Notes: generated by a model from the letters alone, not told the origin. 64,000 bases of DNA from Hemicordylus capensis (GCF_027244095.1 NC_069669.1:23711501-23775500), one strand, 5' to 3'; shown: positions 27,621-39,723, counted from the first letter of the stretch. Program-made: numbers and translations.

Positions 27621-28050
27621 AAACCTCGACAGACATCCATGCTGCACGTGGGGACCTTCCTCCTCCTCCTGGGGACGGACCCTGTTCCCTCCCAAGCTGC
27701 ACGGAATGGAGGCGGGGAACACACCGGGGGGCCCTTTGCTGTTCTCCCAGGCTCGGGGCGCCCTTCAGCTGTGCAAAGTCTCTTAGCCCCGAGATCGGGG
27801 ACTGTCTTTGGCCAGAGGGGTGTGTGGAGTGAAGATTTGGGGATGCTGGAGAAGGAGCCCGCCTGCCATAAAGAGGCAGCTGTGGAAAGCGATTCCCAAC
27901 CTTGGGTTCCCAGGTGTTCTTGGACTTCAACTCCCAGAATCCCCAGCCCCAATGGCCTATGGTTGGGGATTGTGGGAGTTGAAGTCCAATAACGTCTGAG
28001 GACCCAGCGTTGGGAATCCCTGCTCCAGACAGCCAATGCCTCCTTGTCTG
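27555..28050 (+). repeat. Duplicated GC-rich block, copy B
   Basis: Partner of 16655-17060. Similarity runs from 'gcgcatgctcagcag' through 'tctcttagccccgagatcgg' to 'cagacagccaatg', interrupted at 27888-28022 by a hAT MITE absent from copy A. From a shared ATG ('atgctgcacgtgggg') both copies stay open in the same frame through 'LAPRSGT' despite length differences. Confidence 0.85.
27888..28022. mobile_element. hAT-type fold-back MITE, copy 3
   Basis: 'gattcccaaccttgggttcc' ... 'cgttgggaatccctg' with core 'ttcaactcccagaatcccca'. The left terminus is slightly degraded. Copy A of the duplicated block shows the empty target site ('ctccagacagcc'), so the insertion followed the duplication. Confidence 0.88.
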
Positions 28051-28149
28051 GGCGCTGCCCCGCACCCCCCTCCTCGTCACGTGGCCCAAAGGAGGAGGAG
28101 GCTCCCCTCCTCTCCTGGCAAAAAATCCCCGGCTAGCTTGGCACAGAAC

Positions 28150-28385
28150 CATCCTTTAACTGGTGATTCTCTTCATTGAGCAGGAGGAGAGCAGCTGGCC
28201 CTCTCCACCCCCTCACAGCATCCCTCCAGTGGTTGCCGCTGGTGTCTATCTTGTGTTTCTTTTTTAGATTGTGAGCCCTTTGGGGACAGGCGGCCATCTT
28301 ATTTATTGATTCTTTCTCTGCGTATACCGCCCTGAGCCCTTTTTGGAAGAGCGGTATAGAAATCGAGTAAATAATAATTTATAAT
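28150..28385 (+). repeat. Interspersed repeat (SINE-like)
   Basis: Contains 'gattgtgagccctttgggga' and 'ccgccctgagccctttttgg' and ends 'gcggtatagaaatcg' plus an A/T tail. A second + copy is at 37610-37850; minus copies are at 3740, 6490 and 14683. Consistent with a widespread squamate SINE whose exact name I cannot fix. Confidence 0.85.
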
Positions 28386-28389
28386 AAAA

Positions 28390-28625
28390 ATGATAATGAT
28401 GGGGGCGGAGCCCAGGAGTTGGCGGAGAGAGGCGAGGGCCTGACGTCACCGGCTCCGCGCCATCGGGGAGGAAGGAGCCAATGGCCGCCAAGGTCATGCC
28501 CCTTCCCCCCGTCGCCGGGTGACGTCAGAAGCCAGCGCCCAGGGCCTGTCAGTCTCTAGGGAGAGGCGGGGCGCCTCGTGTCGGTCGGAGCTTCCGCTTC
28601 CGCCACCTCCTCGGTGCCCGCCGGG
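28390..28625 (+). promoter_or_regulatory. CpG-island promoter with two CRE sites
   Basis: Two perfect TGACGTCA cyclic-AMP response elements at 28441-28448 and 28520-28527, a CCAAT box at 28478-28482, and GC boxes ('gggggcggagc' near 28401, 'gaggcgggg' near 28564). No TATA box. This arrangement is typical of a housekeeping promoter and lies directly upstream of the ATG at 28626. Confidence 0.85.
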
Positions 28626-28730
28626 ATGGCGCCGCGGCTGCCGCTGGAGAAGGCGGCCTGGCGCCGGGTCGAGACGGTGCCCACCTCCCGCGTCGCCCTC
28701 CGGCCTTGCCCCCGCGGAGCCCGCAGGCGG
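28626..28730 (+). CDS. First coding exon of an unrecognised gene
   Basis: An ATG in strong context ('gccgggATGGcg') opens 35 codons, 'MAPRLPLEKAAWRRVETVPT' then 'SRVALRPCPRGARRR', ending exactly at a consensus donor (cgg|gtgagt) in phase 0. The peptide is basic and Arg-rich and might be a mitochondrial presequence or simply an N-terminal tail. I do not recognise it and could not identify the next exon. A 'ctctctctcag' acceptor at about 30164 would add 'MWPCEEECHCEPHASRKGFL' and soon a stop, which is not persuasive. The rest of the gene may lie beyond the repeats or outside the window. Confidence 0.6.
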
Positions 28731-31340
28731 GTGAGTGGAGGAGGGGTCTCCTGCGCCCCCGGGCCCCGCCTGCCTGCCTGCCTGCCTGGGGCTGCCCCTC
28801 GCTCGGCCAGAGGGAATGGGGCTGGGGGGAGGAGAGGGAGGGCTGCCTGCCTGGGTTTGGCGGCCCCTAGAAGGTGGTGGGGGTGGGCAAGTCCCCTCAG
28901 GGGCAGGATCCCCGGGGCTGCCCGTGGGGAGGTCTCGCTCTAAGCAGCAGCAGCAGGAGGAGGATCTGGGGGTGGGGGTGGGGGTGGCTGCCCAAGGCCC
29001 CCAGGAGGTGGACCCAGAGAGGCTGCCTGTGTGAGCCCGGCCAGGGCTTCCCCTGAGGGGATGGAGCTGCTCTGGGGAGGGTCAGGGCTCCGAGGCCAGT
29101 GCCGTTTCCCAAGGGTTGGCCCGCTGGAGAGGGTCTTGCTTCTGCGCAGCTCCTCTCCCTCTGTCTGTCTGCCTGTCTTCTCTGGGGCCCCAGCCCAGCC
29201 TCCTCCCCACAGAGGAGCTGTAGGTGCCTCAGTCTGTGGGGTGCGGCGTGGCCCCAGGCGCTCTCAGTGTCCGTGGGCTCCCTGGTCCTTCCCATGAGGA
29301 CTTCTGCCTGCCGCTGAGGGGGTTTCCAAAAGTCCATGAAAGCTTCTGCTAAAAGGAAATTTGTCTTCAAGGCAACACCAGCTGTTTAGTCTGCTGCAGC
29401 AAGACCCCCCCCCCAGCACATTTATTTGAAATATTTCTGTACCACCCAAAACTTGAGTCTGGGTGGTTTACAATTAAAATCATTTAAAATCTTAAATCAG
29501 TTAACAATTGAAATCATGTTAAAGACTAAAAACATTTAATTGCTCTTACCATTAATTGTTTTGCAGCACCTTAGTTGTGAAGTTCACTGTGCGCCCACCC
29601 ACCCCCCACCCCCCGCGCGCGCTTAGCTTACTGGGAGATGAACAAGCTTGCCTGTGCAGGGCTGGCCCTGGGCAGAGAGGGTGGGCCGGAAGCCAGACAG
29701 ACCACCAGTCCTATCCCCACCACTTCAACATTTGCCGAGAGAGAATCTGGCTCCTGAGAGAGTTTCCTGGACATCTTGACTAATACAGTGAAGGAGCTTT
29801 GGCAGTTCAGAGCTTCCAGGCAGCCGCCTTTGGGTCTTGAGACGGGGAAGCAGGAGAAGAGCTGGAAACATGGGGTGGGGCACAGTCCCCACAGGGTGTG
29901 TGCACACGTGTGTCTGTCCACATCTGTCTTCTCCAAAGTGGCGGCAAAGGCAGGGAGCGTCAGACTGGTGGGGTGTTGCAGCAGCTGGGAATGTGGCTCT
30001 TCTGGGGTGAATGGGGGTCGTTTAAGGAGATAGCTGCCTTCTGCCCCAACCAAGCAGTTCTCTAGAACAGGGAGGGAGGAAGATGAGCATTTCTACAGCA
30101 TGCTAAGAGCACAAAACAACTGCCCCCCACCTCCAGTCTGGCTCTCCATTTCTCTCTCTCTCAGATGTGGCCTTGTGAGGAGGAATGTCACTGTGAACCA
30201 CACGCTTCAAGGAAGGGCTTTTTGAACCAGGATGCAGCCTGCAGCTACGCTTAGGAACATGGCAGCTGGCAAAAGTGGTGCTGCAACCCCTTCTGTGCTG
30301 CTGACACACAAGAGAAAAACCTTCTTTCCATCCTGGGCCTTTTGCCCAAGAAATCTCAAGAACCTAGAACTTATGTGCAAAGCATTTCTAAATGGAAGAA
30401 GTGAAAACCCCACCAGCTCTTTACTCACTAAATACTTTTTGTTGCCTCTGTGTATCTCTTGTTGGACTCCCCTTGAAGCTAAAGATGTGAAGTGCCATTT
30501 GTACCCTGGGTCTCTCACCAAACAACTCTCAAGCCTGCAAAGTTTCTTGGCAAAGCAAAGCGTCTCTAGTTGGAAGAAGTGACAGCCCCAGAAGTCACCA
30601 ATCCTGATGTTTCACTTTGGGAAATTTGAGTGAAATGTTAGTTGGCCTTATTGTCTAATCTTACTCTTGATTACTTCTTTTTAGGCAAATAAGATAATAA
30701 ATTGCCTTGGTACTGAACTTTTATCTTGAATGGCACAAGGAGGGCGAGTAGGAGATTGGGGCTGAATATTAAAAGAATTTCTAATTTCAACCCATTGCTC
30801 TAATTGTTATTGCTCTCCGGATAAAGGACACTGCTAAAGGAAGAGTTTAATAAGGATATAAAGGAGTCTAGTAAGGATTAAAGAACTAATCCCTATGCTT
30901 TGGCACATTATACTCCCCCACCCCACTTTATAAGCATGTAATATGCTTAGTAAGATATCTGGATGAGAGGGGGGGAGAGCCCTGAACGTAAACATTTAGT
31001 AGTTCTTTCATGCTTTCTTCACATTTGTAACTGGATTCATTTACTCCCTAGTTCTGGGAGAGAGGGAACATTGGTTTTGGTTCTCCTCACTCTTTTGTAG
31101 AATTCTGTTTAACATTGTCTTAGTTGGTTTAACCTGGTTACTTTTCTCTCTCACCTTTTTGGTGGTGATTTGGAGGATGGGGAGGGAAGGATAGTTCCTG
31201 GGTTTAGTTATGAATGTATTTCAATGCTAACAGTTTCTGCCAAAGATGATGTATTTCGACTCAAGGCCTATGATATAACATTAGTCCAATTGGTTATAGC
31301 ACTTGCAGTTGTTGACATGGGTAATCTGTCCTTTAAAGAT
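28731..31340. other. Intergenic or intron of the 28.6-kb gene
   Basis: No further exon recognised. 29405-29535 is a minus-strand retroposon tail ('tttatttgaaatatttctgt', 'gggtggtttacaattaaaat'). 30320-30600 contains a weak internal duplication ('ctcaagaacctagaa...ggaagaagtgaaaacccc' against 'ctcaagcctgcaaag...ggaagaagtgacagcccc'). An open frame of 116 codons at 30232 shows no similarity to known proteins. Confidence 0.5.
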
Positions 31341-31349
31341 GGGTGATTT

Positions 31350-32660
31350 AAATATTTTTTCAGTTAATTGTAATGGCTTAGTTTCTTATCAAACATTCTA
31401 AGGTGTTTAAAACAAAGGACAGATATAATTTTTCTTCAAGAAACACGTACTAAAAGAGGAACAACAACATTGTTTAGTTTAATTATCCTCATCAGGGATA
31501 GCAGCTGGAAGCTCGAAGTCCAAAGGAACTGCCACGTTGTTTTCCCCAAATTGCTGATTTACACCCTTGAAAGACTATAAAGATTCTTTTGGTCAGTTTG
31601 TATATATTGAGGGCACATTTTTGGATAAACCCTTGTTACTGTGTTCCATATATGCCCCAAATACTCTGTCACTGAAAATCTCTTTTAAAAACTTCAAAGT
31701 ATTAAGATTCAAGATTGGATAAATGGGTGTGGTTTTAACTTAACCATAAACCCTGCTTTGGATAGGTCAGCCTCCAAGTATACTCCCAACATTTCTACTT
31801 CTAAGTTCCCTATAGCATATCTCTCTAAGGAAGCTAATTTGGTGGTTCCTTGGCAGTTGTTACACCCAGGGGAAGGGGATTACACATTCTTGTCTGCCAG
31901 ACATGAAACTTGTTCTAGGATTGATTATGTTCTCATCTCCAGTTCCCTACAGAATGATATTCAAGATGCTATTAGTGATAAAATTTGGACAGATCACAAT
32001 TGGATAATATGCTCATTAAGTTTTGAAAGTTCTAATAACCCAATTTCTTGGTTGAAAACTTATTTATTATACAATAAAGATATATGCAAAACATTGGAAG
32101 ATTGACTTTTAATTTAACTCGGATTGTTGATTCAGCCCAGCCACAATTTGGGAAGCATTTAAAGCAATATTTCATGGAAAGGGGATTAACCAGCTGCATA
32201 CACTTCCAGGCTCCAGAACTGTAAAAATTAAGAATATTATAATAATAAACCAAGCAAAAACATATATGCTGAACATAAAGAAATAAAGCCGAACCTCCTA
32301 TTAGAATCACACTCTATTAGAAAACAGCTACTCTTTCTTTGGCAAATGATGAAAGAGGTGCTAAAGCAAGCAAAGTTCTAGTTAAGTGCATAAGCAAGAA
32401 AAGGCAGTCCAAAGCCATCAGATTGATTCCATCTACAAACCATGCCAAATGAATGGTTTGCTCCGTAGACATCTCCAGAAAGTTTGAAAAGTTTTATCAT
32501 AATTTACAGTCCTCTGAATTACCCACTTCAGATAATACATCTAACTTTTAAACCAATTCCATCTCTTCGAAATTAATTCCGACACATACAGCAGACTATT
32601 CCATTGACTGGCAGCAGACTGCATCTGGAAACCTATTAAAAGGTAAGTCCACCCCTTACT
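31350..32660 (+). mobile_element. L1-like LINE fragment, endonuclease region
   Basis: Opens with 'LNIFSVNCNGLVSYQTF', the start of an L1/Tx1-type endonuclease, then 'IIFLQETRTKRG' in another frame. A 116-codon frame from 31758 covers 'LLHPGEGDYTFLSARHETCS', 'RIDYVLISSSLQNDIQDAIS' and 'DKIWTDHNWIICSLSF', the conserved 3' half of the domain (SRIDY and SDHN-type motifs). Several stops and frame changes; reverse transcriptase not seen. Confidence 0.85.
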
Positions 32661-35600
32661 TAGATACTAGATACCCAATACTGCCCCTCAGAAGAGCCCT
32701 GGGACTCCACACACTCAGCAGGGCTTCTGCTCCCTCTTCCTTCCCCATCAGCCCTGGCAGCAAAAGGATCGACACAACAGATTAGAGCAAACACAGAGAC
32801 CTTACCTGGTTGGTCAAGGCCAGCTTTCCTCCTAACAGGTCTACTCCAGTGGAGTTGCTGGAGCAGCAAAGGGAGCCTGTGAACTGACTGATGGCTTATA
32901 AAGAGTCATAGCCCCGCCCCTTCCTGTCTGCTGAGGCCTCCTTGGGAGTAGGGCTAAACTGAGGAAGGGGCGGGCCTTTCAATGAGTACATAAGCTTTCC
33001 ATTCACAGTGGTGCATCACAACTTCAGCAGTTCTACCACAGAGCTTGTGGTGGTCAGTGGTGTGCCTGAGCCAGCTCAGGGAGGGTTGGAGTCTGGCTTG
33101 AGGATTCTTCTGAAGCAGCTGACTAGCTGGCTTTTATTGCAAGACAGAGAACACAAGATCTCTTCATTGATCCTGCAAGGTAATTATATTTCTAAGTTGC
33201 TTTTAAAAGGGCTGATCCTATTGAGTCTCTGCTTTATCTGGTTCCTCCACCCTGTTGAAGGGGTTGCTGGTTTTAAGTTGACTGGCACTCCCCCTGTTCC
33301 TGCCTAGTAAAATGTCTTTATTGGACATGGCATGATACTGGAGTAGAACATTGTTGCCTACTTAGAAGCTCCAACACGAAACTTCTCTGACTGAGTTTAG
33401 TATTTAAAGCTTCTATCCTAGAAGTTCTAACAAGTAAAACTGAAGTACTGGTGTTTCTTCAGTTCCCCCCACTCCTTAGTACAGCCACAAAGGTCATTCT
33501 CATGACTGGCTCTATGCCAGTAGGGCAGCCCTACCTGGGTCTAGCCATGAGAAGACGCCCCAGGATCAGCAAGAGCGTGCCTGCCAGCTAAGTCAAGAGA
33601 AGAACATCTTAGTCTGCCAGCTCCCTTCCCGTTCCCCACAGTCGGAGTAAATCTCCTCCTACAGTAAGGGGGAAAGGCTTGTTGTACCTGGTGTGCTGGC
33701 TGAGTGTTGCTGCAGGGCCATCGATTCTGAAAGGGAAGCCGACCTTCCATCTTCAGTCACAGTGACTTGCAGGAATGGAGCAGGCAGCTTCTCCACCTCG
33801 GTCTCTGGTCCAGACTGGCCAAATCTTGTCTTAACACATCAGGGTCGATCTCCAGTCTAAAGGCAAAGAGCTTGCTTGGGTCCTTGGGGTATCTTTCCTG
33901 ATGGGCCTGTGCAGGAGAAGGGGAGGCCGGCTGTGATGTCTTCTCAGGAGTATGGATGAATTGAAGAGCCATGGGCTCACTTCACACCAGCCCTGAACTG
34001 GTCCAATAGTCTGTGATCTCAGCTGCCTTGCTTCTTTGCCTAATGTTGGTTGAGAGAGCATGTAAGGATTTGTCTTGCTTGTGCAGGACATTACTGAAGT
34101 CCTCTGTGCTTGTCAAGGAAAAAGTGCCTCGGAGAACTATCTCCCCTCTGCCTGTGCTCACAGGGCTCCCACTTGGAGCTGGCACTTGCTCTTGAAGGGT
34201 CAATTCCAGGTGCCTGCTCATTAGCTTCAGCCAACAGGGAGACTTGCTGTTAGGAAGCCAGGAGTTTCAATCTTGGGTTTAGCTGCAAGGGTTGTGTGAA
34301 GTAGAGGATCTGATCACTTCAGCCCAAGAATCAGCAGAGAAATGAGTCTGATGTCCAGGTTTGCCTCCACTTGCTTTGAGTTCTCCCAGAAGCCAGAGAA
34401 ATCAGGCCTTTCCTGCTCCAAAATATGCCTATTTCAGCTTTCCAAAATGTGAAATGTCTAGTAGAACCATGAAGGACATATGCATGATTCTATATGTTGC
34501 AAGAGGATACCAGTGGCTAATGCAATAATCTGAGGTGGAAGGCCCTCGAGAAAGTTGAAGCTTTATTAACTTGTATGTCAGTGCAATATCCCAGACATAT
34601 GTACTGTTGCTCTGTGGAGGGCAATACTGGATCTTTCCAGTGATATGGCTCTTCTGTTCTGGCCAGTGTTGAACTATAGGCCAAGAAGACTTCATAATTA
34701 ACTGCATCATCTTCTGACTGTACCCCTAGTAAAGCTAGTTGGGGATCTGGCTGTAAGTTGTATCCCAGTATTGGTATATTCTACTGAGCTGCAAAGTGGC
34801 AAATGCCAACGATGAGTTAATGTTAAAGTATTTTCTGTCACTGTGGCAGAGGTTGATTTGCATGGTCAATGTTGGACCAGAGACCAACAAGGATAACTTG
34901 TCTTAAGTCTAATTCCTTTACAGCTTTCAGCCCAATTAAAGGAGTATTTAAGTAAACCATAAATACTAGCGATCATCTTCTTGGGTTTGTGTGATCTGTA
35001 AAATCGGATGCCTGAGTGCTTGTGATCCTACAGATTGATTGGACATAAACTGAATTGGTTTCAGTTAACCTCACCTGCATTATTTTTCAGCTGTGAATGA
35101 GTCTGTTCACCTTTGTCCTTAGCTATGTAGAGTTCTCATTTCCCCCCCTCCTTTAAATTGATCTGTTTTGAGGGATCAGAAGATGCTGTGCGATAGAGGT
35201 GGTCACGGTGGCACTGGGTTGTTAAGCCATTTCCCCCATACACGTTGTGCCTTTGAGCTAAGGACTGATAGATTGCCTTATAACTCTTTGCCATTCTGAT
35301 GGCAGCATTGTCTGTTCAGGAGATGTTTCCATTCCCACCCACTGCTGGGAGTTATCCCCCTTAATTTTATAGATGCATAACTGGAATCTAATGCATCACT
35401 GGCTCACGTAGCTAAACTGGTGATCCTTTTCCTGATGCATTAGTCTTCTAAGGGTTTCAGTGCATGGCCCACAGTGCTGATAGCTTTTTTTCCGCATTGC
35501 CCCAAGGATTGCTAAGTCAGGATCTTGCACAGCATTGTTAGCAGCTGTATCCTTGTTCAATTGTGATTTTCCCGCTGTTGCCATTTTGGAGGCCATCATG

Positions 35601-37600
35601 CTGCTTGGCAGGCTCTTTGCTGCTGCTGCTGTTTTGCTTTCAACATCAACGTTTAGGGTTCCATTTTAGTAACCATGTGACTTGTTTATCACACAGCTTG
35701 TTCTGTTTTAGTATTGCTGCTAACAGTTGGGCCTGCTGAGTTCTTATATAAATCCTGGCATGGGAAAGAGCTTTTGGGCTAAGCAGCCATCTTGCCCAGT
35801 GTCTAGCTACACCCCCAGACTGCTGTTCTTGAGTAGTCCTATAGAGTCTCATAGTCTGGATGTCACTCCAGCTGCAGAATAGGTGACTGTGGCTTTAAGC
35901 TGCAGAGGGCCTCTAGCAAGAAGCGTTCAGCTGGAGATGGGATGGGGAAGCGGGGAGGAGCCCAGTGCAGCTCCCGTCTGGGTGTGTTTGCAAGTGTGGT
36001 GGTGTGGCTCGGGTGGTCAGTGCCATTTGGCCCTCTTGGGTTTGCTTCTGTTCCCAAACATAGTTATGTGCTCCTTCCTTTCCTCTGTTTTTTTCAGTGG
36101 CTTTTTCCAAAGAGCTGCTTGGTGGTGTTGGCTTGTGTTCTTGGCTTAACTTTAACCAGTTAATGGATGGGATTGAGGCAGCTGCTTGATGGTGGCGTAG
36201 GAGTGGGGAGACCCCTTCAGCCATGACACTCATTGGGTTAACCTGGGCCAGTGGCTCCTGCACAGCCCACTTAACAGGGATCTTGTGAGGATTGTGGACT
36301 GCCTAGAGGAAGGACAGGATAGCCAGGTCTGCATAGCTCTCTTTATCCTGTCTTGTGAACTTGGGATGCCTGAGACCAGTAGTGCATTTTCATACCATGC
36401 TCCCAACACTCTTTCGAGTGGAATGACTTAGTCCTCCTACATTGACTGGGTGCTCAATTAGCATCAGGACATAGCAGAACCTGTTGCTGTAAGGCAGACA
36501 AAAGTCTTGGCCTCAGAGGGAGGGAGGGCAGTGCAGCTGAAGCTGGTTTGTAGTAGGTGGGTGTGTGTGTTCACCAGCCTGTCAGTCTAAGCTCAGAAAT
36601 GCTGCAGTCTGCTAGTCCTCTGGTTGTCTCTGCTGCTTCCTAACATCAAGGGACAAGGTGCAGGACAACTCTTCTCCCATCCCAGTTTGTGAGAGTCAAA
36701 ATCCACTGGCAGCCTGGTAGCACCAGAGCTTGGCCATGAAGCAGTGCAGTGTTCACTGCAAAAGCCACAAAGGTGTGGATGTCTGTGTATTGCTCTGGGG
36801 ATTGGTGCCTGTCCTAAATTCTGAAAGGCTGGGTAATTGGGTTAAAACATCTGGCTCAGTTTTCTGGGTGCTTAATGAAGCTCTGCCTTGTCTTTGCATT
36901 CAGGGGTTTGTGGATGCTGGACCAGTGTGGCACAATATCTTGAGAACTGTACAGCACTGGGCCAATATACCAATTCAGGCATGGGATTTACTAAGCTACC
37001 CTGGGCCAGTCACTGCATGTCTCAAATGTAGGACTCTGATCTAGCAAGAGGACAATCTTTCTAGTTTGCCCCCCAAATCAGCAGCTAACACTGATTTGTT
37101 GCTCCCTTTGTAGCATTTTCCATTGAAGGGGTGTTGGTGGTCATACTGCTGATCTCTTGAATCTAGTACTTAAAGCTAGAACAAACCAGGACTTTCTCGT
37201 GCTCCCCCATGTTACATCCTTATTGGCCCAGGTCAGAACGTAGGGCTGTAACCCTGCACTAAAAAGTCCCAACACTAAAAAGCTCTCAACTGTACTGTGT
37301 ACTAAAGCACAGTCTACATGCTCATAGGCCTTCACTTTGTATGTCAGGTTAGAATCGGGAGTTACCCAGTTCAAAAAAGCTTGTCTCTTTTCAGGGAGTT
37401 CTGGGGATGGGGCCCTAGGCTGGTAGCCAAGTGTTCTGCTTTTCCAAGTGGTGCCCACTTGGGATCCTTCAGATGGCCCCAAGGCTTGCAGCAGAGATGG
37501 GGGTCTCATGAGTGAGTTCTGCAGAGGACAACTGTCCTTCCTTGCCTATACAAGCATTGGAATAAATGTCTGTTGGGATGCAGAGAAGGAGAACTGACCC
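32660..37600. other. About 4.9 kb without a recognised gene
   Basis: Contains a pair of inverted GC boxes ('ccccgccccttcctg' at 32912 and 'gaggaaggggcgggcc' at 32959) beside 'ggcttataaagag', perhaps an old promoter. A degraded Sauria SINE lies at 36205-36320. Many short minus-strand open frames fall between 33.5 and 35.6 kb; none is recognisable and they may be a decayed mobile element. Confidence 0.5.
36205..36320 (+). repeat. Diverged Sauria SINE
   Basis: 'cagccatgacactcattggg', 'aacctgggccagtggctcct', 'tgcctagaggaaggacagga' track the order of the + strand Sauria SINE body and tail. Confidence 0.6.
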
Positions 37601-37609
37601 CTGCTAACT

Positions 37610-37850
37610 GGGCAAAGAGGCACCTTTTACCGTGGTGATTCTCTTTATTTAGCAGAGGGAGAGTAACTTGCCCTATCCACCCCAGCACAGTACTTCCAGT
37701 GACTGTAGCTGGGGTCTATCTTATGTTTCTTTTTAGAATGTGAGCCCTTTGGGGACAGGGTTCCATCTTATTTGTTTGTTATTTCTCTGTGTAAACCGCC
37801 CTGAGCCATTTTTGGAAGGGCGGTATAGAAATCGAATAATAATAACAACT
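37610..37850 (+). repeat. Interspersed repeat, same family as 28150-28385
   Basis: 'ggtgattctctttatttagc', 'tgtgagccctttggggacag', 'accgccctgagccatttttg', 'ggcggtatagaaatcgaata' plus ATA tail. It aligns end to end with the 28.2-kb copy. Confidence 0.88.
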
Positions 37851-38880
37851 GTACTGCAGGTGCCTTCCTGTGTAGCTTTTAAAGGCTCCCCACTTTTCAG
37901 TTTGTAATTTATGTCCCAGACTTGCCTTCACTTAGAGTGCTGCTGCCAAAAACCAGATCAGGAGCCTTTATTCCTCCTGCAGAGAAGCTCAAATGACCCA
38001 AAGGGACAAAGTGCTTCTCCCTCCATAGGTGGCTGTAGTATTTTGCCTTGAAAGACTGGAAGTTCCCTCCATGAGAACCTGGGAGGACAAGGATGGCCTC
38101 CTGTGCTGTTCTGCAGAGAGGTAAGGGGTGTGTGTGTGCGTCCTGATCTTGAGAGCAAAGTCAACTTCTGGCAGTGGGTGAAGCAAGCCAACTCTCTGTT
38201 GTGGACTAGGGAGAAGATAGCTTAGCGGCACTAAAAGCCTTTCCTTGTCTATGGCCCTGTGGGTAGGCAAGGGCCAGTATTTTTCATTTCATTTTTACAT
38301 TTCATATCCTGCTCTTCCTCCAAGGAGCCCAGAACAGTGTACTGCATACTTAAGTTTCTCCTCACAACAACGCTAACCACTATACCACCCTGGCTCTCCA
38401 GTAATCCCCATAAGCAGAGTTCCATAACCAAGTTAGCTATTACCGCCCCAGCCCTCAGGCCATACTGTTGCCTCTCTGTGTGGTGCACCAGCCCCTCCAG
38501 CCTTGCCAGAACTGGTGTTCAGATGAGCACTATAGGCAGATGTGAGTAACCGCTGGCATTTTGGTGATTCAAAAGGGGAGTGGCCATTCTTGGTCCCAGT
38601 CGTCTTTAGTGTGCAAGTGGTTACTTGTGCCCCAGCACGGTTTATGCCTGTTAAGTCTGCATGTGTTTCATAGCTGTAACCTCCATCTCTTTGGCAGGAG
38701 CAGCCTTCGATGGTGAGCAAAGAAGCAGTAGCGCAGTCCCCTCTCGGGAGCAGCACCAGGCTCTAGAATGCTGCCATGAATGTCTTCAACTCGCTGCATT
38801 GTATGTATTGAAGAGATTGGATATGCTGCACTTGTTGATGTAAGTATCTCCATGGAAGGTTACAAGGAAATGCTCCAACA
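37851..38880. other. No gene recognised, one SINE
   Basis: Apart from the SINE at 38285, I see no exon or repeat I can name. Confidence 0.5.
38285..38400 (-). repeat. Sauria SINE with internal deletion, minus strand
   Basis: 'atatcctgctcttcctccaa', 'tacttaagtttctcctcaca', then directly 'gctaaccactataccaccct' (complement of the box A head). The middle of the SINE is missing. Confidence 0.88.
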
Positions 38881-38884
38881 TGCC

Positions 38885-39060
38885 CCAAGAAACTGCCACA
38901 ACCAAGCCACTATCATCAAACCTAAAGCCCCAATAAACCAACTTATAAACCTGAAGCCTCCCAAATAAACCACCACAACTGATAAACCTGAAGCCCCGAT
39001 AAACCAACTAACCCAAAGCCCCGATAAATAAACCCACTGCCCAGCCAATAAAGTGAAATG
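38885..39060 (+). repeat. Degenerate array of CCTGAAGCCCCAATAAACCA-like units
   Basis: 'aagccccaataaaccaa', 'aagcctcccaaataaaccac', 'gaagccccgataaaccaa', 'aaagccccgataaataaacc' recur every 20-40 bp. On the minus strand they give a repeated Gly-Phe-Arg-Phe frame, which I regard as a by-product. Confidence 0.75.
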
Positions 39061-39615
39061 CTCATGATGCAGCTTGTGGGAGAGACTTTTACTGCAGTAT
39101 TCTGCAGCTTCAGAGAAGTACATAACTGGACCAAATCCTGTGGGAGTGAGGTAAGTTTTCACTGTCCCATTAGAAGATCTGCCAGTGGACTCGCATTCCT
39201 GTGTAAAGCAGTAGGAAGGTTGTTGCAGTTGCAACACATGCAGTCATCCAGTGGAGTGTGCTGTTGGCTAAGATAATCAGCACACTGACAGGTGTGACAA
39301 TACTTAATTACTTGCTTAGGTTTTTCCTCTTGGGTAGTGGGGTGTTCACTTATTAACTGAGAGGAGGACTATGCCTTGCAGTTCATTCTCTGGCCAAGGA
39401 TTGAAGTTGTAATGCTAAATGGTGCTCCAAAGATACTGTAAGTTAAACATGCATGTGTGTCAAAAACCTTTCCCCTGAACTTCAAAAGAAAAGATCAGTG
39501 TCTGGAATCCTGAGAGGTGTAAACAAGGACTGCACAAAGGCCTTCATCCACAATGCTCCAGTGATGGGAGTGAAGAACCAGGTATGGCTGCTATTCTACT
39601 GACACCACTGTCCCC

Positions 39616-39723
39616 TGCCACTGGAATTGGAAAACCCTTGATCCCAGCATCCACAGCTCAACCATCTGTCATGGACGGTTGAGCAGTGAGTGTTGGGATC
39701 ATGGGTTTTCCAATTCCAGCACT
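39616..39723. repeat. 108-bp hairpin next to the minisatellite
   Basis: Left arm 'ctggaattggaaaaccc' to 'cagctcaacc' pairs with right arm 'ggttgagcagtga' to 'gggttttccaattccag', with a loop of about 12 bp near 39668. Possibly a small MITE. Confidence 0.88.

Noticed and set aside
30232-30582. 116-codon frame MQPAATLRNM... as a gene
   Set aside because: No recognisable domain, ordinary AT-balanced sequence with an internal DNA duplication, no splice or promoter context.
32900-33000. Paired GC boxes and a TATA-like motif as an LTR or active promoter
   Set aside because: No matching second copy, no TG...CA ends, no primer-binding site or open frame downstream. Too weak to call.
33541-35599. String of minus-strand frames (60-90 codons) as one broken gene
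   Set aside because: No frame shows a known domain, the pieces do not follow a single exon pattern, and I could not match them to any family. Left as unexplained sequence.
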